Below are positions 1 to 5,138 of a stretch of 5,189 nucleotides of DNA, in pieces. The notes under the pieces are model-generated. The model did no database searches and had not been told where the DNA came from. It saw only the letters and a program-made list of their open reading frames with translations. Within the stretch, counting starts at the first letter, position 1. Every line of letters starts with the position of its first letter. This DNA is from Betaproteobacteria bacterium (GTDB lineage: Bacteria; Pseudomonadota; Gammaproteobacteria; Burkholderiales; Sulfuriferulaceae): NCBI GenBank assembly GCA_003455595.1, contig DMQT01000169.1, positions 15,295 to 20,483 on the forward strand. Direction: 5' to 3'. The translations under genes were made by a program, and so were the position numbers.

Positions 1-1
1 C

Positions 2-616
2 TTGGGTATTTTACTGGCGGCTACACGACTGGATTTGCCGTTAAATATTGATTGCTGGCTGGCTATAGCGCAGAACCATATCGGTCCCAAAGCCTATAAG
101 CAGAATGATGTGGTGACCGCGCTCAATGGCACCACCATCGAAGTGGTGCATACCGATGCGGAAGGCCGCATGGTACTGGCTGACACGCTGGCGCTGGCCG
201 CACGTGAGAAACCCGACACCATCGTTGATTTCGCGACGCTGACCGGTAGCATGGGTGCCGCACTGGGCGAGCGTTATAGCGGGGTTTTGTCGAACCGCGA
301 TGCATTGCTCACGCAGGCGGTCGCGGCAGGCAAGGCCAGCGGTGAGCGTATGTGCGCGTTTCCGATGGATGAAGATTACGAGTCCACGCTGGATTCGGAG
401 ATTGCCGATATCAAGCAATGCACGCTGGAGGGTGACGCCGACCATATTCTTGCCGCGCGTTTCCTGAATCGTTTCGTGGACAAGCGCCCCTGGTTGCACG
501 TGGATTTGTCGTCGAGCAACTGCGACGATGGGCTGGGTGCGGTCGGCACCGAGGTGACCGGATTCGGTGTGGCGTGGGGCATCAGCCTGCTGACGGCGTT
601 GCAGGTCAGCAAGTAA
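2..616 (+). CDS. M17 family (leucyl aminopeptidase-like) metallopeptidase, 3' part
   Basis: This is the C-terminal part of a zinc/manganese-dependent exopeptidase that removes N-terminal residues from peptides in the cytoplasm. The 204 residues seen lack the N-terminal domain and the first part of the catalytic domain, so the TTG at position 2 is almost certainly an internal Leu codon. Visible hallmarks are the family signature TDAEGR at residues 51-56 (D52 and E54 are metal ligands, R56 the catalytic arginine in PepA terms), DFATLTGS at 76-83, and the closing WLHVDLSS strand at 164-171. The metal-binding Lys and two Asp that precede the signature in PepA would lie left of the window. The signature is preceded by His (HTDAEGR) where PepA has Asn. 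The loop that reads D-I-K-N-x-G-G-R in PepA is D-I-K-Q-C-T-L-E here (136-143), so this looks like a divergent M17 subfamily rather than classical PepA. It lies 45 nt upstream of aroC on the same strand. Confidence 0.9.
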   Translation: MGILLAATRLDLPLNIDCWLAIAQNHIGPKAYKQNDVVTALNGTTIEVVHTDAEGRMVLADTLALAAREKPDTIVDFATLTGSMGAALGERYSGVLSNRDALLTQAVAAGKASGERMCAFPMDEDYESTLDSEIADIKQCTLEGDADHILAARFLNRFVDKRPWLHVDLSSSNCDDGLGAVGTEVTGFGVAWGISLLTALQVSK

Positions 617-623
617 AGGGGCA

Positions 624-632
624 TGTTAAACT
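624..632 (+). promoter_or_regulatory. Possible extended -10 promoter for aroC
   Basis: TGTTAAACT in the 45-nt gap fits the extended -10 form TGn followed by a hexamer (TAAACT, 4 of 6 to TATAAT). No convincing -35 hexamer sits 16-18 nt upstream. A start near 639 would leave a leader of about 20 nt before the aroC ATG. It could equally be chance, with aroC transcribed from the peptidase gene upstream. Confidence 0.25.
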
Positions 633-661
633 CGCGCCTTTGAAATCGAGCGAGTACGACC

Positions 662-1768
662 ATGTCCGGCAGCAGTTTAGGCACCCTGTTTTGCGTTACC
701 AATTTTGGCGAATCCCACGGCCCGGCAATCGGCTGCGTGGTGGATGGCTGCCCACCCGGCATGGCGTTGAGCACCGACGATATCCAGTTGGAGCTGGACC
801 GGCGCAAGCCCGGCACCTCGCGTCATGTCACGCAGCGGCGCGAATCCGATACGGTTGAAATTCTCTCTGGCGTGTTTGAAGGTCACACCACCGGCGCGCC
901 GATTGCGCTGTTGATTCGTAATGAAGACCAGCGCAGCAAGGATTACGGCAACATCAGCGAAACCTTCCGCCCAGGCCACGCGGACTATACCTACTGGCAC
1001 AAATTCGGCATTCGGGATTATCGCGGTGGCGGGCGCTCGTCGGCGCGTTTGACCGCACCCACGGTGGGTGCGGGGGCGATTGCCAAAAAATGGCTGGCGC
1101 AGACATACGGGATCGTGGTGCGTGGCTATATGGCAGCACTCGGGCCGATCGATTTGCCGTTCAAAAGCTGGGAGGCGGTGCGCGACAACGCATTTTTCAG
1201 CCCCGATCCGGAAAGCGTGGCAGCGCTGGAAACCTATATGGATGAATTGCGCAAATCAGGCGATTCAGTTGGCGCAAAAATCACTGTGGTCGCGGAAAAT
1301 GTGCCCGTCGGCTGGGGCGAGCCGCTATACGATCGTATCGACGCTGATATCGCCCACGCGCTAATGGGGTTGAACGCCGTCAAAGGCGTGGAAATCGGTG
1401 ATGGCTTTGCTTCGGCGCGCCAGACCGGTACCCAACATCGCGATGAGCTCACGCCGGATGGCTTCCTCAGCAACCACGCGGGTGGTGTGTTGGGCGGCAT
1501 TTCCAGTGGTCAGGACATCGTCGCGCACATCGCCATCAAACCCACTTCATCCATTCGCCTGCCTGGGCGCTCCATCGATAAACAAGGCAACCCAATTGAG
1601 GTCGTCACGCATGGGCGGCACGATCCCTGTGTCGGTATCCGCGCTACGCCGATTGCAGAAGCGCTGGTGGCTATCGTGTTGATGGATCATGCCTTGCGCC
1701 ACCGTGCGCAATGCGGTGATGTGGTGGTGGAAACGCCGCAGATTCCCGGCAAGCTTATGCAGTCGTAG
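662..1768 (+). CDS. aroC: Chorismate synthase
   Basis: AroC converts 5-enolpyruvylshikimate-3-phosphate to chorismate by trans-1,4 elimination of phosphate. It needs reduced FMN as a non-consumed cofactor. This is the last common step to aromatic amino acids, folate and quinones, and the enzyme is cytosolic and normally tetrameric. The 368 residues match the usual length (E. coli 361). All three family signatures are present: FGESHG at 15-20 with invariant His19, [10 protein letters not shown] at 103-112 with the second invariant His106, GGGRSSAR at 122-129 (FMN/substrate site), and GRHDPCVG at 318-325. The ATG at 662 gives an N-terminus that aligns with E. coli AroC with one extra residue. 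The ribosome binding site is weak (GAGCGAG around 648-654). The residues after RSSAR read L-T-A-P-T-V rather than the common E-T-A-x-R-V. The gene is probably co-transcribed with the peptidase gene. No T-rich terminator follows it directly. Confidence 0.98.
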   Translation: MSGSSLGTLFCVTNFGESHGPAIGCVVDGCPPGMALSTDDIQLELDRRKPGTSRHVTQRRESDTVEILSGVFEGHTTGAPIALLIRNEDQRSKDYGNISETFRPGHADYTYWHKFGIRDYRGGGRSSARLTAPTVGAGAIAKKWLAQTYGIVVRGYMAALGPIDLPFKSWEAVRDNAFFSPDPESVAALETYMDELRKSGDSVGAKITVVAENVPVGWGEPLYDRIDADIAHALMGLNAVKGVEIGDGFASARQTGTQHRDELTPDGFLSNHAGGVLGGISSGQDIVAHIAIKPTSSIRLPGRSIDKQGNPIEVVTHGRHDPCVGIRATPIAEALVAIVLMDHALRHRAQCGDVVVETPQIPGKLMQS

Positions 1769-1779
1769 TGAGATTAATG

Positions 1780-1801
1780 CTCTGTATGCTGGCGTACAGA
1801 G
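1780..1801. promoter_or_regulatory. 22-bp imperfect palindrome, likely operator
   Basis: The outer arms CTCTGTA (1780-1786) and TACAGAG (1795-1801) are exact inverted repeats. Two more pairs match inside, giving 9 of 11 symmetric positions. It is centred at about 1790.5. That is roughly 42 bp upstream of the start expected from the extended -10 at 1818-1826, the classical place for an activator dimer overlapping the -35 region, and no TTGACA-like -35 is present there. There is no T-run after it, so a rho-independent terminator for aroC is less likely, though an RNA stem at the end of the aroC transcript cannot be excluded. The regulator is not identifiable from the site. Confidence 0.55.
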
Positions 1802-1817
1802 TGAATTTCGCAGGCAA

Positions 1818-1826
1818 TGTTATATT
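1818..1826 (+). promoter_or_regulatory. Extended -10 promoter of the entericidin-like gene
   Basis: TGTTATATT is a TGn extended -10 with a hexamer TATATT, 5 of 6 to consensus. Transcription would begin near 1833 and leave a leader of about 70 nt before the small gene at 1900. The -35 position falls on the right arm of the palindrome at 1780-1801 and does not resemble the sigma-70 hexamer, consistent with an activator-dependent or alternative-sigma promoter. Confidence 0.5.
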
Positions 1827-1890
1827 TTCACCGCAGTCTCAGTCCGGTCCGTAGTTTGTTTGGTCGTGCCTATCATTTTGAAAGGGTGTT

Positions 1891-1896
1891 GAGGAG
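1891..1896 (+). promoter_or_regulatory. Strong ribosome binding site before the small lipoprotein gene
   Basis: GAGGAG is a full anti-SD match. Two ATG codons follow in the same frame, at 1900 (3-nt spacing) and 1903 (6-nt spacing). The spacing favours 1903 as the start. It is the best ribosome binding site on the + strand of the window and argues that a real small gene begins here. Confidence 0.65.
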
Positions 1897-1899
1897 AGC

Positions 1900-2054
1900 A
1901 TGATGGTTGGGAAGCTGGTATTGGTATTGCGTGGTTGTCAGCCGATTTACTGACTGTCGCAGGATGTAACAAGGCTTCTGCAGCAGGTAAGGATATACAA
2001 AGGGGTGGTGAAGCAGTTCAAGCTGCCACCAAAGACGTTCAGAATAAGATGTAA
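1900..2054 (+). pseudogene. Entericidin EcnA/EcnB-family lipoprotein, frameshifted
   Basis: Entericidins are tiny envelope lipoproteins; in E. coli EcnA/EcnB act as an antidote/toxin pair in stationary phase. From ATG 1903 the frame reads M-V-G-K-L-V-L-V-L and then runs into TGA at 1951-1953. In the +2 frame of the same stretch the sequence continues as a lipobox L-T-V-A-G-C, with Cys at 1965-1967. It is followed by a 29-residue mature part beginning C-N-K-A-S-A-A-G-K-D-I-Q and ending at TAA 2052-2054, very like entericidins. Adding one G at about 1929 (TTGCG to TTGGCG) joins the halves into a 50-residue precursor with a basic start, hydrophobic core and lipobox at residues 19-22, close to E. 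coli EcnB (48 aa). The change lies next to a tandem GGTATT GGTATT. It may be a true 1-nt deletion or a sequencing error. The strong ribosome binding site and promoter upstream are intact. Without the extra base, the only in-frame start, TTG at 1935, would give too short a signal. Confidence 0.72.
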
Positions 2055-2065
2055 TCCCGATTAGT

Positions 2066-2096
2066 CCTGCGCATGCCTGAATATTTGCCTGCGCAG
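2066..2096 (+). repeat. Direct and inverted repeat after the entericidin-like gene
   Basis: CCTGCGCA occurs twice, at 2066-2073 and 2088-2095. Because TGCGCA is self-complementary, CTGCGCA (2067-2073) can also pair with TGCGCAG (2090-2096), giving a 7-bp stem with a 16-nt loop. No T-run follows, so it is a poor rho-independent terminator. It could stabilise the small mRNA's 3' end or serve as a binding site ahead of the PLD gene. Confidence 0.4.
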
Positions 2097-2115
2097 CACA
2101 TGGACATGATTTAAC
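2085..2115 (+). promoter_or_regulatory. Weak candidate promoter for the PLD-type gene
   Basis: TTGCCT (2085-2090) could serve as -35, and TGATTTAAC (2107-2115) as an extended -10 with hexamer TTTAAC, 4 of 6. The spacer is 19 nt, longer than ideal. A start would fall within a few bases of the ATG at 2125, giving a nearly leaderless message. This is only a suggestion. Confidence 0.2.
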
Positions 2116-2124
2116 ATCAGCCCT

Positions 2125-3546
2125 ATGTTTATTATCGATTCATGGCGTGGTGACACGACCCACTTTTCCCACTTAAGCTGTTACCTCGCGCCTTGTTTAG
2201 TGGCGTGCTGTGTTTGGTCTTTGAGCGCATGCGCCAGTTTGCCGAATACGGACCAGGCAACACAACAATCGTCTCCTCGTGCAAGTAAGGTGGTGGCGCT
2301 CGAGACGCAAGCGGCACGCAGTACAGCGGGTGGTCAATCTGATGATATGGGGAGGGCGTTGATGGACAGACACCTGGCCGTTGAGCAAGGCATCCCGCTG
2401 GATACCCCGCTGGTCGCGGGTAATCGCGCGACTTTGTTGCAAGATGGCCCGAAAACCTACGACGCCATGTTTGCAGCCATTCGTGGCGCTCGCCACAGCA
2501 TCAATCTGGAAACCTATATTTTCGAGGACGGGGAAATCGGCCAGAAATTCGCTGATTTGCTGCTCGAAAAGCAGGCGGCGGGCGTTCGGGTCAACGTCAT
2601 TTACGACAGTGTTGGCTCGCTTGCTACGCCAGTCGAGTTTTTTCAGCGGCTGCGTGATGGTGGCGTGCAGGTAGTTGAATTCAATCCGGTGAATCCCCTC
2701 GCACCACATGCCAAAACCTGGCTGGTAAATAATCGCGACCATAGAAAATTGCTGATTGTGGATGGACGTATCGCTTTCGTTGGTGGTATTAACATCAGCA
2801 ACGCCTATTCGCGCGGCTCGTTTATTCGCAAAACCAAAAAGAAGATGAACAACACGTTAGGCTGGCGCGATACCCATGTGCAGCTGGATGGACCGGTGGT
2901 AGCTGAATTTCAGAAACTGTTCATGTCCACCTGGAATAGCCAGCACGGCCCAGCTTTGCCACAGGATGGCTATTTTCCTGTGCTAAGCAAACAGGGAAGT
3001 GAAGTGGTGCGAGCGATTGGCAGCACGTATGACGCCGAAGGCAGCCCGATTTACCTGACCTTGCTGTCTGCAATTGCGCAAGCTGAACGCCGGGTTTATT
3101 TGACCAATGCCTATTTTGTACCCGATCCAAAACTGGTTCAGGTGCTGATCGAGGCGGCACAGCGTGGCGTTGATGTCAGGCTGATTCTGCCCAGCCAGAG
3201 TGATTCGTGGATAGTATTCAACGCAGGGCGTTCTCATTACACCGAGTTGCTCAAAGGGGACGTACGGATATTTGAGCGGCGCGGATCTGTGCTGCATGCT
3301 AAAACAGGTTGTATTGATGGTGTGTGGTCCACTGTCGGTTCGACTAATCTGGATTGGCGCAGTTTTTTGCACAATGATGAAATCAATGCGGTGTTTTTTG
3401 GTGCGCACTTTGGCACGCAGATGGATGACGTATTCGCCCGCGATCTGGCTTCGTCGGATGAAATTACCCTGGCGCGCTGGGAACGCCGCTCACCCATCCA
3501 GCGCCTGGAGGAATGGATAGCACGCTTGCCACAATACTGGTTATAA
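2125..3546 (+). CDS. Phospholipase D superfamily, cardiolipin synthase-type protein with lipoprotein-like signal
   Basis: The protein has two PLD domains, as in bacterial cardiolipin synthases (ClsA/B/C), which transfer phosphatidyl groups between phospholipids. The first HKD motif is HRKLLIVD at 206-213, followed by GG at 220-221 and N223. The second is HAKTGCID at 391-398, followed by GSTN at 405-408 and the Cls-typical R412-S413 and N417-x-E419-x-N421. W247-R-D-T-H-V and the W270 region between them are also usual for the family. The length, 473 aa, equals that of E. coli ClsC, but I cannot assign a subtype. Residues 1-36 look like a lipoprotein signal: hydrophobic, Cys-rich, ending in the lipobox L-S-A-C with Cys36. 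A Ser/Gln/Thr/Ala-rich linker of about 50-60 residues precedes the catalytic part. This would place the enzyme on the periplasmic side of a membrane. The n-region is weak, with a single Arg at residue 8. No good SD precedes ATG 2125, and an in-frame TGA at 2107 rules out an earlier start. The gene ends at a strong terminator. Confidence 0.9.
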   Translation: MFIIDSWRGDTTHFSHLSCYLAPCLVACCVWSLSACASLPNTDQATQQSSPRASKVVALETQAARSTAGGQSDDMGRALMDRHLAVEQGIPLDTPLVAGNRATLLQDGPKTYDAMFAAIRGARHSINLETYIFEDGEIGQKFADLLLEKQAAGVRVNVIYDSVGSLATPVEFFQRLRDGGVQVVEFNPVNPLAPHAKTWLVNNRDHRKLLIVDGRIAFVGGINISNAYSRGSFIRKTKKKMNNTLGWRDTHVQLDGPVVAEFQKLFMSTWNSQHGPALPQDGYFPVLSKQGSEVVRAIGSTYDAEGSPIYLTLLSAIAQAERRVYLTNAYFVPDPKLVQVLIEAAQRGVDVRLILPSQSDSWIVFNAGRSHYTELLKGDVRIFERRGSVLHAKTGCIDGVWSTVGSTNLDWRSFLHNDEINAVFFGAHFGTQMDDVFARDLASSDEITLARWERRSPIQRLEEWIARLPQYWL

Positions 3547-3576
3547 ACCGGATCGCAGGGTTGAAATCAGAACGAA

Positions 3577-3606
3577 AAAAAGGGCTGGAATAAACCAGCC
3601 CTTTTT
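3577..3606. terminator. Bidirectional rho-independent terminator
   Basis: GGGCTGG (3582-3588) pairs with CCAGCCC (3595-3601) around the 6-nt loop AATAAA. The flanking A-run (3575-3581) and T-run (3602-3606) extend the stem by five A-T pairs. Read rightwards it ends the PLD-type gene, whose stop is about 30 nt upstream. Read leftwards the A-run becomes a U-tract and ends the lysC/tRNA transcript just 5 nt after the tRNA-Arg 3' end. Confidence 0.92.
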
Positions 3607-3610
3607 AATT

Positions 3611-3687
3611 TGGTGCGCCCGGCACGATTCGAACGTGCGACCCTTTGGTTCGTAGCCAAATACTCTATCCAGCTGAGCTACGGGCGC
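3611..3687 (-). tRNA. tRNA-Arg (anticodon ACG)
   Basis: A full 77-nt cloverleaf is visible on the - strand. The acceptor stem is GCGCCCG/CGGGCGC with discriminator A and an encoded CCA at 3611-3613. The D-arm is GCTC-AGCTGGATA-GAGT. The anticodon stem TTTGG/CCAAA encloses the loop CTACGAA, giving anticodon ACG (complement at 3651-3653). The T-arm is GCACG-TTCGAAT-CGTGC. It decodes CGU, and CGC/CGA after A34 is converted to inosine by TadA. It is very close to E. coli tRNA-Arg(ACG). It is the distal gene of the tRNA pair, 28 nt after tRNA-Ser. Confidence 0.97.
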
Positions 3688-3700
3688 TTTGAAGCACAAA

Positions 3701-3709
3701 ATTATAACA
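3701..3709 (-). promoter_or_regulatory. Consensus extended -10 in the tRNA spacer
   Basis: On the - strand the 28-nt gap between the two tRNA genes contains TGTTATAAT, an exact match to TGn-TATAAT. A start near 3694 would lie about 7 nt ahead of tRNA-Arg. No -35-like hexamer lies at the right distance, which would be inside the tRNA-Ser 3' arm. The AU-rich gap may instead simply be an RNase E processing site. Confidence 0.3.
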
Positions 3710-3715
3710 CGAATT

Positions 3716-3808
3716 TGGCGGAGAGAGAGGGATTCGAACCCTCGGTAAGGCTATAAACCCTACGCTCCCTTAGCAGGGGAGTACCTTCGACCACTCGGCC
3801 ATCTCTCC
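3716..3808 (-). tRNA. tRNA-Ser (anticodon GCU)
   Basis: A 93-nt class II tRNA lies on the - strand. The acceptor stem is GGAGAGA/TCTCTCC with discriminator G, as required by SerRS, and an encoded CCA at 3716-3718. The anticodon stem CTCCC/GGGAG encloses the loop CTGCTAA, giving anticodon GCT (complement at 3772-3774), which reads AGC and AGU. A long variable arm of about 20 nt, characteristic of tRNA-Ser, precedes the T-arm GAGGG-TTCGAAT-CCCTC. It is the first gene of the tRNA pair and lies 58 nt after lysC. Confidence 0.97.
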
Positions 3809-3834
3809 TTGCTCGTCTTCACGAACAGCGCGCA

Positions 3835-3863
3835 AGAATACAGCCTAAGTGGTTTTTGGTCAA
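3835..3863 (-). promoter_or_regulatory. Promoter of the tRNA-Ser/tRNA-Arg unit, with GC-rich discriminator
   Basis: On the - strand, TTGACC (3858-3863, 5 of 6 to the -35 consensus) is separated by exactly 17 nt from TATTCT (3835-3840, 4 of 6 to the -10). The expected start is near 3828, about 20 nt before the tRNA-Ser 5' end. The bases between the -10 and the start read TGCGCGC. GC-rich discriminators of this kind are typical of stable-RNA promoters under stringent (ppGpp/DksA) control. The -35 begins 3 nt after the lysC stop codon, so the tRNAs need not depend on lysC transcription. Confidence 0.65.
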
Positions 3864-3866
3864 CCT

Positions 3867-5093
3867 TTATGCGGCTTTTTCGAGGTTGAATGCTTTGTGC
3901 AGGACGCGCACGGCGAGCTCAAGATATTTTTCGTCGATCACCACTGAAATCTTGATCTCCGAGGTTGAAATCATCTGAATATTGATGCTTTCTTCGGACA
4001 GGGTTTTGAACATGGTGCTGGCGATGCCAACATGCGAACGCATGCCAACGCCGACGATAGAAACCTTGGCAATCTTGTCATCGCCGTTGACTTCGCGTGC
4101 GCCGATTTTAGGCTGGATTTGGCGTAGCAGTTGCAAGGTGCGGGTGTAGTCGTTGCGGTGCACGGTGAAGGTGAAGTCGGTGGTGTTGTTGGCACCGACG
4201 TTCTGGATAATCATGTCGACGTCGATGTTGCTGTCGGCTACCGGCCCCAGGATCTGATAGGCGATGCCAGGCGTATCGGGCACGCCCAGTACGGTAACTT
4301 TGGCTTCGTCGCGGTTGAAGGCGATGCCTGAAATGATGGCTTGTTCCATGTTGTCGTCTTCCTCGAAGGTGATGAGCGTGCCTTCGCCTTCATCCTGAAA
4401 GCTGGACAGGACACGTAATTTGACTTTGTATTTTCCGGCGAATTCGACCGAACGGATTTGCAACACTTTGGAGCCCAGGCTGGCCATTTCCAGCATCTCT
4501 TCAAAGGTGATGGTCTTGAGCCGACGCGCTTCGGGCACGATGCGCGGGTCGGTGGTGTAAACACCATCCACATCGGTATAGATTTGGCATTCGTCGGCTT
4601 TTAATGCTGCTGCCAGCGCCACGCCGGTGGTATCGGAGCCGCCACGGCCCAGCGTGGTGATGTTGCCGTGCTCGTCGACACCCTGGAATCCGGCCACCAC
4701 AATGACATGGCCGCTATCCAGATCGGCCCGCAAATGCTGCTCGTCGATGTTCAGGATGCGTGCCTTGTTAAACGCATTATCGGTCAGGATGCGCACCTGC
4801 GAGCCGGTATAGCTTTTGGCTTTCAGGCCAAGATCCTTCAGCGCCATTGCCAGCAGCGCGATGGTGACTTGCTCGCCAGTGGAAATCAGCACGTCGAGTT
4901 CGCGTGAATCGGGGTTGGATTGCACGTCGTGCGCCAGCTTGATCAGGCGGTTGGTTTCGCCGCTCATCGCAGAAAGTACGACGACTACCTGGTGCCCGAG
5001 CGTCTTGAATTTGGCGACGCGCTCGGCGACGTGTTTGATGCGTTCGACACTGCCAACAGAAGTGCCGCCGTATTTTTGTACGATGAGAGCCAT
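3867..5093 (-). CDS. lysC: Aspartokinase (aspartate kinase), monofunctional
   Basis: The enzyme phosphorylates L-aspartate with ATP to 4-aspartyl phosphate. This is the committed step to lysine, diaminopimelate, threonine, methionine and isoleucine, and it occurs in the cytosol. The 408 residues fit the alpha/beta-type monofunctional enzymes of about 400-410 aa. The kinase domain (about 1-245) shows KYGGTSV at 7-13, ISTGEQ at 70-75, TLGRGGSDTT at 147-156 and TDVDGVYTTDPR at 173-184. Two ACT domains follow, at about 265-340 and 345-405, the usual site of feedback inhibition by lysine and/or threonine; V-P-D-T-P-G (271-276) and the N-N-T-T-D stretch (302-306) belong to the effector region. The start ATG at 5091-5093 gives the canonical N-terminus M-A-L-I-V-Q-K-Y-G-G, but no clear SD precedes it. 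There is no homoserine dehydrogenase fusion. Two tRNA genes follow on the same strand. Only 96 nt of upstream sequence are visible, too little to judge a lysine riboswitch. Confidence 0.98.
   Translation of the reverse strand: MALIVQKYGGTSVGSVERIKHVAERVAKFKTLGHQVVVVLSAMSGETNRLIKLAHDVQSNPDSRELDVLISTGEQVTIALLAMALKDLGLKAKSYTGSQVRILTDNAFNKARILNIDEQHLRADLDSGHVIVVAGFQGVDEHGNITTLGRGGSDTTGVALAAALKADECQIYTDVDGVYTTDPRIVPEARRLKTITFEEMLEMASLGSKVLQIRSVEFAGKYKVKLRVLSSFQDEGEGTLITFEEDDNMEQAIISGIAFNRDEAKVTVLGVPDTPGIAYQILGPVADSNIDVDMIIQNVGANNTTDFTFTVHRNDYTRTLQLLRQIQPKIGAREVNGDDKIAKVSIVGVGMRSHVGIASTMFKTLSEESINIQMISTSEIKISVVIDEKYLELAVRVLHKAFNLEKAA
4347..4364 (-). promoter_or_regulatory. Internal translation start signal in lysC (possible beta subunit)
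   Basis: On the - strand GAGGAAG (4358-4364) lies 8 nt before ATG 4347-4349, the codon of LysC Met249. Translation from there would give a 160-residue protein made of the two ACT domains. Its start, M-E-Q-A-I-I-S-G-I-A, aligns with the start of the separate beta subunit made from the internal start of Corynebacterium and Bacillus alpha2beta2 aspartokinases. The E-E-D-D-N-coding codons partly force this purine-rich run, so use as a start is inferred. Confidence 0.45.
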
Positions 5094-5132
5094 GGGTTGG
5101 GTTAAATATTGTTGTGAATAAACAAAGACCGG

Positions 5133-5138
5133 ATTCTA
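5133..5138 (-). promoter_or_regulatory. Possible -10 element of lysC
   Basis: On the - strand TAGAAT matches TATAAT at 5 of 6 positions and would start transcription near 5126, leaving a leader of about 33 nt before lysC. No good -35 hexamer is seen 16-18 nt further upstream. The rest of the 96 nt to the window edge is AT-rich and shows no riboswitch-like structure. The - strand frame entering at 5189 could be the last four codons of another gene (P-A-L-K, stop at 5175-5177), too little to call. Confidence 0.3.

Noticed and set aside
41..499. 152-aa open frame on the - strand opposite the peptidase gene
   Set aside because: The + strand frame has clear M17 motifs; this is the antisense shadow of codon-biased sequence. 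The same applies to the other long antisense frames opposite aroC, the PLD gene and lysC.
1780..1801. Palindrome read as the aroC terminator
   Set aside because: No T-run follows on the + strand and its position over the missing -35 fits an operator better; a role in RNA 3'-end stability is not excluded.
1689..1892. 67-aa open frame overlapping the aroC end and the intergenic region
   Set aside because: Its first part is a shifted frame of aroC, it has no ribosome binding site or recognisable features, and it covers the palindrome and promoter.
2100..2114. Mini-ORF M-D-M-I just upstream of the PLD gene
   Set aside because: Four codons without a ribosome binding site; nothing supports a leader peptide.
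3624..3748. The string GATTCGAAC occurs in both tRNA genes and could look like a direct repeat or attachment site
   Set aside because: It is the conserved T-loop of each tRNA, and no integrase or third copy is present.
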